Source: CAYMKE01 sp964390955 (GTDB taxonomy: Bacteria; Bacteroidota; Bacteroidia; Bacteroidales; JBBRXJ01). Taken from it: a DNA stretch of 7,002 nucleotides. The position numbers and the translations under genes were made by a program. The notes beneath the pieces are model-generated. The model saw only the letters and a program-made list of their open reading frames with translations, was not told the origin of the DNA and searched no databases. The stretch spans positions 1 to 7,002 of the forward strand of contig CAYMKE010000181.1 of assembly GCA_964390955.1 (NCBI GenBank), read 5' to 3'. Of the stretch, positions 6,230 through 7,002 are shown one piece after another. The stretch's first letter is position 1; every line of letters begins with the position of its first letter.

Positions 6230-6947
6230 TTGGTTCAGGAACAATTCATATATTTTGCATCTGACCTTCATTTAGGGCTTTATCCTAAATCACGGAGCCT
6301 TGAAAGAGAAAAAAAAGTGGTGCACTGGCTTGAAAGCATCAAAGATAAAGCATCTGAAATTTATTTACTGGGTGATATATTTGATTTTTGGTGGGAATAT
6401 AAACGTGTTGTGCCTAAAGGTTTTACCCGCTTCCTGGGAAAAATCGCTGAATTAACAGACAATGGGGTCAACGTGCATTTTATTACAGGAAACCATGACA
6501 TGTGGATTAATCAATACCTGTCTGAAGAAGCCGGAATGATTATCCACCGGAAACCCATTATAAAAAAGATGAATGAAAAGCGCTTTTTTATTGCGCATGG
6601 TGATGACCTGGGGCCGGGTGATATTGGTTATAAATGGTTAAAAAAATGTTTTAAAAACAAGGTTTTACAATGGCTGTTTTCCTGGCTTCACCCTGACATT
6701 GGTGTATATATTGGGCAAACATGGGCAAAAAAAAGCCGTTATTCAAAAACATTAACAGACCAATTCAAAGGACAAGACAAAGAACGCCTGGTATTATTTG
6801 CAAAAAAAATGTCACAAACCACACCTGTTGATTATTTCATATTTGGCCACCGGCATATCCCTGTCGAATTAAAACTGAATGAAAAAACCACGTTTATCAA
6901 TTTAGGCGACTGGATCATGCATTTTACCTATGGTGTATTTGACGGGA
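6230..6947 (+). CDS. lpxH: UDP-2,3-diacylglucosamine pyrophosphatase, LpxH-like (3' end missing)
   Basis: This metallophosphoesterase probably hydrolyses UDP-2,3-diacylglucosamine to lipid X and UMP, the fourth step of lipid A synthesis, at the inner face of the cytoplasmic membrane. All metal-binding motifs of the calcineurin-like fold are visible: DLH (Asp12, His14), GD (Gly48-Asp49), GNHD (87-90), HGD (His123) and GHRH (206-209). The start is inferred. In this frame the stop codon of the upstream gene is at 6215-6217 and there is no ATG before the first conserved strand, so the TTG at 6230 (followed by VQEQFIYFASDLHLG) is the best start. About 239 native codons are present. From 6948 the frame continues without a stop into adapter sequence, so the residues after Gly239 are an artefact and the true C-terminus, probably short, is not in the window. 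Related LpxH-like phosphoesterases of unproven substrate exist, so the exact activity is likely rather than certain. Confidence 0.85.
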
Positions 6948-7002
6948 AGATCGAAGAGCACACGTCTGAACTCCAGTCACATTCCTTTATCTCGTATGCC
7001 GT
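6948..7002 (+). other. Illumina TruSeq index adapter (index 27), assembly contamination
   Basis: These bases read as the TruSeq index adapter that follows an insert in read 1. The segment begins AGATCG-AAGAGC with one G missing from the canonical AGATCGGAAGAGC. It continues with CACACGTCTGAACTCCAGTC and AC, then ATTCCT (6981-6986) with TT, the index-27 barcode, and ATCTCGTATGCCGT (6989-7002), the start of the P7-side tail. It is synthetic DNA left untrimmed at a contig end, not genome. In frame with the LpxH-like gene it translates to the known artefact peptide EEHTSELQSH. Confidence 0.97.

Overview
The window looks like low-GC Bacteroidota chromosome, probably an uncultured or draft-assembled member. 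Three things point there: the protein types, above all a DUF4369-like plus thioredoxin lipoprotein and a Tgt without the zinc cysteines; promoter-like sequences of the Bacteroidota form TTTG / TAnnTTTG; and start codons preceded by A/T-rich leaders rather than Shine-Dalgarno sequences. The right end is not genomic. The last 55 bases (6948-7002) read as an Illumina TruSeq index adapter carrying the index-27 barcode, so the window ends at an untrimmed contig end.

Layout. On the minus strand, tgt (queuosine tRNA modification, 1210-2340) is followed by an LptF/LptG-family LPS-export permease (116-1213) with a 4-base ATGA stop/start overlap, so the two are co-transcribed and probably translationally coupled. 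A divergent AT-rich spacer (2341-2637) carries candidate promoters for tgt leftward and for gap rightward. The glycolytic GAPDH gene gap (2638-3645) ends in a strong hairpin terminator (3667-3701) that could work in both directions. After it, a 164-base spacer holds a promoter-like box and two inverted repeats that no gene explains. Next is a minus-strand gene for an exported, cysteine-free protein of unknown function (3866-4888). From a second divergent AT-rich spacer (4889-5050), which ends in a cluster of ACATA repeats, a plus-strand pair begins: a TlpA-like thioredoxin lipoprotein (5051-6217), then 12 bases later an LpxH-like lipid A pyrophosphatase (6230 onward). The latter starts at TTG and is cut off by the adapter.

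How the genes relate. The permease and LpxH both serve LPS: lipid A synthesis in the cytoplasm and LPS extraction from the inner membrane. The TlpA-like lipoprotein and the unknown exported protein are envelope proteins. Tgt and GAPDH are housekeeping enzymes. I see no mobile element, CRISPR array, tRNA, rRNA or defence system. The points most worth a second look are the adapter tail, the zinc-less Tgt, the structured spacer after gap and the unassigned exported protein.
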